NCBI RefSeq assembly: GCF_008831285.2
Contig: NW_022204949.1
Span: 1 to 45,000, forward strand
Reading direction: 5' to 3'
From: Nymphaea colorata
Lineage: Eukaryota; Streptophyta; Magnoliopsida; Nymphaeales; Nymphaeaceae
DNA length: 45,000 nt
A program made the position numbers and the translations under genes. The notes beneath the pieces are model-generated. The model saw only the letters and a list, made by a program, of their open reading frames with translations, had not been told where the DNA came from and did not search any database. Positions 42,101-45,000 of this stretch are shown here, piece by piece (within the stretch, counting starts at the first letter, position 1; every line of letters begins with the position of its first letter).

Positions 42101-45000
42101 TCCCGTGAAACCATTTCATAGAAGTTCATTGATATCTTCTTTTTATAAAGCAAATCTACTTCGATTCTTGAATAATCCACATCACTTCTGCTTCTATTCT
42201 AACAAAAGATTCCCTTTTTATGCGGAAAAGACCCGTATCGATAATTATGATCTTACATATGGACAATTCCTCCATATCTCGTTCATCCGCAACAAGATAT
42301 TTTCTTTGTGCGTCGGTAAAAAAAAACATGTTTTTTGGAGAGAGATACTATTTCACCAATCGAGTCACAGGTATCTGACATATTCATACCTAACGATTTT
42401 CCACAAGTGGTGACGAAACGTATAACTTGTACAAATCTCAGCCTCTTTCAACTTATTGTCAGCCTCTTTCAGATATGAATCTATCTGATTCAGAAGGGAA
42501 GAACTTGCATCAGTATCTCAGTTTCAATTCAAACATGGGTTTGATTCACACTCCATGTTCTGAGAAAGATTTACCATCCGCAAAAAAACGGAATCTTTGT
42601 CTAAAGAAATGCGTTGAGAAACGGCAGATGTATAGAGCCTTTCAACGAGATAGTGCTTTTTCAAATCTCTCAAAATGGAATCTGTTCCAACGTATATGCC
42701 ATGGTTCCTTACTTCGGCAGGGTGCAAATATATAAATTTCATCCTTTTAGATACTTTTCAGACCCATTGCCGATACTAAGTAGCAGTCACAATTTGTATC
42801 CTTTTTTATGATATTATGCATGGATCAGATATATCATGGTCAATTCTTCAGATTCCATTGTGGGCGATTCTTCCACGATGGAATCTGATAAGTGAGATTC
42901 GAGTAAGTGTTTACAGAATCTTCTTCTGCCCGAAGAAATGATTCATCGAAATAATGAGTCACCCGTTCCATTGAAGTGGACACATCTGAGATCACCAAAT
43001 GCTCGGGAGTTCCTCTATTCAATCCTTTTCCTTCTTCTTGTTGCTGGATATCTCGTTCGTACGCATCTTCTCTTTATTTCCCGAGTCTCTAGTGAGTTAC
43101 AGACAGAGTTAGAAAAGATCAAATCTTTGATGATTCCATCATACATGATTGAGTTGCGAAAACTTCTGGATAGGTATCCTCCACCTGAACTGAATTCTTT
43201 CTGGTTAAAGAATCTCTTTCTAGTTGCTCTGGAACAATTAGGAGATTCTCTGGAAGAAATACGGAGTTCTGCTTCTGGTGGCAACATGCTATTGAGTGGT
43301 GGTCCACTTATGGGGTCAAATCAATACGTTCTAAGAAGAAAGATTTGAATATCAATCTCATCGATATCATCTATCTCATAAGTATCATACCAAATCCCAT
43401 CAATTCAATCACTTTTTCGAGAAATACGAGACATCTAAGTCGTACAAGTAAAGAGATCTATTCATTGATAAGAAAAAACGTGAACAGTGATTGGATTGAT
43501 GATCAAATAGAATCCTGGGTCGCGAACAGTGATTGGATTGATGATGCAGAAAGAGAATTCTTAGTTCAGTTCTCCACCTTAACGACAGAAAAAGGATTGA
43601 TCAAATTCTATTGAGTCTGACTCATAGTGATCATTTATCAAAGAATGACTCTGGTTATCAAATGATTGAACAACCGGGATCCATTTACTTACGATACTTA
43701 GTTGACATTCAAAAAAGGTATCTAATGAATTATGAGTTCAATAGATCCTGTTTAGCAGAAAGACGGATATTCCTTGCTCATTATCAGACAATTACTTATT
43801 CACAAACCCCGTGTGGGGCTAATAGTTCTCATTTCCCATCTCATGGAAAACCCTTTTCGCTCCGCTTAGCCCTACCCCCTTCTAGGGGTATTTTAGTGAT
43901 AGGTTTTATAGGAACTGGACGATCATATTTTGTCAAATACCGAGTGACAAACTCCTATGTTCCCTTCATTACGGTATTTCCGAACAAGTTCCTGGATGAC
44001 AATCAAGGTTATCTTATTGATGATATCGATATTGAGGATCGTGACGATATCGATATTGATGATCGTGACGATGATGACCTTGATACGGAGCTGCTAACTA
44101 TGCCGAATGTGCTAACTATGTATATGACGCCGAAAATAGACCAATTTGAGATCACCCTTCCATTAGAATTAGCAAAAGCAATGTCTCCTTGCATAATATG
44201 GATTCCAAACATTCATGATCTTTATGTGAATGAGTCGAATTACTTATCCCTCGGTCTATTAGTGAACCATCTCCCAGGGATTGTGAAAGATGTTCCACTA
44301 GAAATATTCTTGTTATTGCTTCGACTCATATTCCCCAAAAAGTGGATCCCGCTCTAATAGCTCCGAATAAATCAAATACATGCATTAAGATACGAAGGCT
44401 TCTTATTCCACAACAACGAAAGCACTTTTTCATTCTTTCATATACTAGGGGATTCCGCTTGGAAAAGAAAATGTCCCATACTAATGGATTCGGATCCATA
44501 ACCATGGGTTCCAATGCACGAGATCTTGTAGCACTTACCAATGAGGTCCTATCAATTAGTATTACACAAAAGAAATCAATTATAGACACTAATACAATTA
44601 GATCAGCTCTTCATAGACAAACTTGGGATTTGCGATCCCAGGTAAGATCCGTTCAGTATCATGAGATCCTTTTCTATCAGATAGGAAGGGCTGTTGCACA
44701 AAATGTACTTCTAAGTAATTGCTCCATAGATCCTATATCTATCTATATGAAGAAGAAATCATGTAAGGAAGGGGATTCTTATTTGTCCAAATGGTACTTC
44801 GAACTTGGAACGAGCATGAAGAAATTAACGATACTTCTTTATCTTTTGAGTTGTTCTGCCGGATCGGTCGCTCAAGATCTTTGGGGACCCGATGAACAAA
44901 ATTGGATCACTTCTTATGGATTCGTTGAGAATGATTCTGATCTAGTTCATGGCCTATTAGAAAGCGCTCTGGTGGGATACTCACGGACAGAATGCAGTCA
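39114..45000 (+). CDS. ycf2: Ycf2 (AAA-type ATPase-related import/assembly factor), partial and frameshifted
   Basis: Very large essential plastid protein, related to FtsH and part of the Ycf2-FtsHi ATPase complex linked to protein import at the inner envelope. It starts at 39114 ([11 protein letters not shown]) and runs off the window. The first 472 codons are open to 40532; further segments continue in alternating frames at about 40505-40910, 40950-41750, 41820-42410, 42430-42735, 42938-43300, 43345-43605, 43611-44300 and 44340-45000. A Walker A-like motif G-T-G-R-S-Y is near 43915, where the second S/T position is tyrosine, as usual in Ycf2. An Asp-rich repeat (44022-44069) follows. Relative to typical Ycf2 some 36-40 residues are replaced by a short repeat near 42431-42472. 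Confidence 0.95.

Overview
This window is plastid (chloroplast) DNA of a flowering plant. It covers the right-hand part of the large single-copy region and runs into the start of ycf2. Gene content, order and strands match the ancestral angiosperm arrangement: ndhJ-ndhK-ndhC, trnV-UAC, trnM-CAU, atpE-atpB, rbcL, accD, psaI, ycf4, cemA, petA, psbJ-L-F-E, petL-petG, trnW-trnP, psaJ, rpl33-rps18, rpl20, rps12 exon 1, clpP, psbB-psbT-psbN-psbH-petB-petD, rpoA-rps11-rpl36-infA-rps8-rpl14-rpl16-rps3-rpl22-rps19-rpl2-rpl23, trnI-CAU, ycf2. No inversion or gene loss is visible. Intact infA, rpl22 and accD, both clpP introns, and the petB, petD, rpl16, rpl2 and trnV-UAC introns point to a conservatively evolving lineage. 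A magnoliid or other early-diverging angiosperm is my guess, not a firm placement.

Layout: 1-4.4 kb holds NDH subunits and two tRNAs. 4.6-8.7 kb holds ATP synthase epsilon/beta diverging from the Rubisco large subunit, with both promoters in the spacer. 9.4-15.4 kb holds lipid synthesis (accD), photosystem I and its assembly (psaI, ycf4), cemA and cytochrome f. 16.5-20.0 kb holds small photosystem and cytochrome b6f subunits plus two tRNAs. 20.4-24.8 kb holds ribosomal proteins and the Clp protease. 25.2-30.4 kb is the psbB operon. 30.8-38.8 kb is the ribosomal-protein/RNA-polymerase cluster on the minus strand. 39.1-45.0 kb is ycf2, cut by the window end.

The main oddity is the quality of the reading frames. 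ndhJ, ndhK, ndhC, atpE, atpB, rbcL, accD, psaI, ycf4, cemA, petA, psbL, psbF, rpl33, rps18, rpl20, clpP, psbB, psbN, petB, petD, rpoA, rps11 and ycf2 all carry frameshifts. Wherever I could align a gene to its family from memory, nearly every shift was a one-base loss, usually from a run of identical bases (atpB six, atpE three, ycf4 about 24). Substitutions were few. Genes of fixed length are either exact or short, never long. The tRNA trnM is also one base short in a G run. This pattern fits homopolymer under-calling in an unpolished long-read consensus much better than decay of a real plastome. A nuclear plastid insertion is a weaker alternative. I therefore annotate these as genes with damaged frames, not pseudogenes.

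I found no previously undescribed biological system. The points worth a second look are the deletion pattern and its uneven distribution, non-AUG starts (psbL ACG, rps19 GTG, cemA GTG), three strong hairpins between convergent genes, and small repeats and an apparent in-frame deletion in ycf2.
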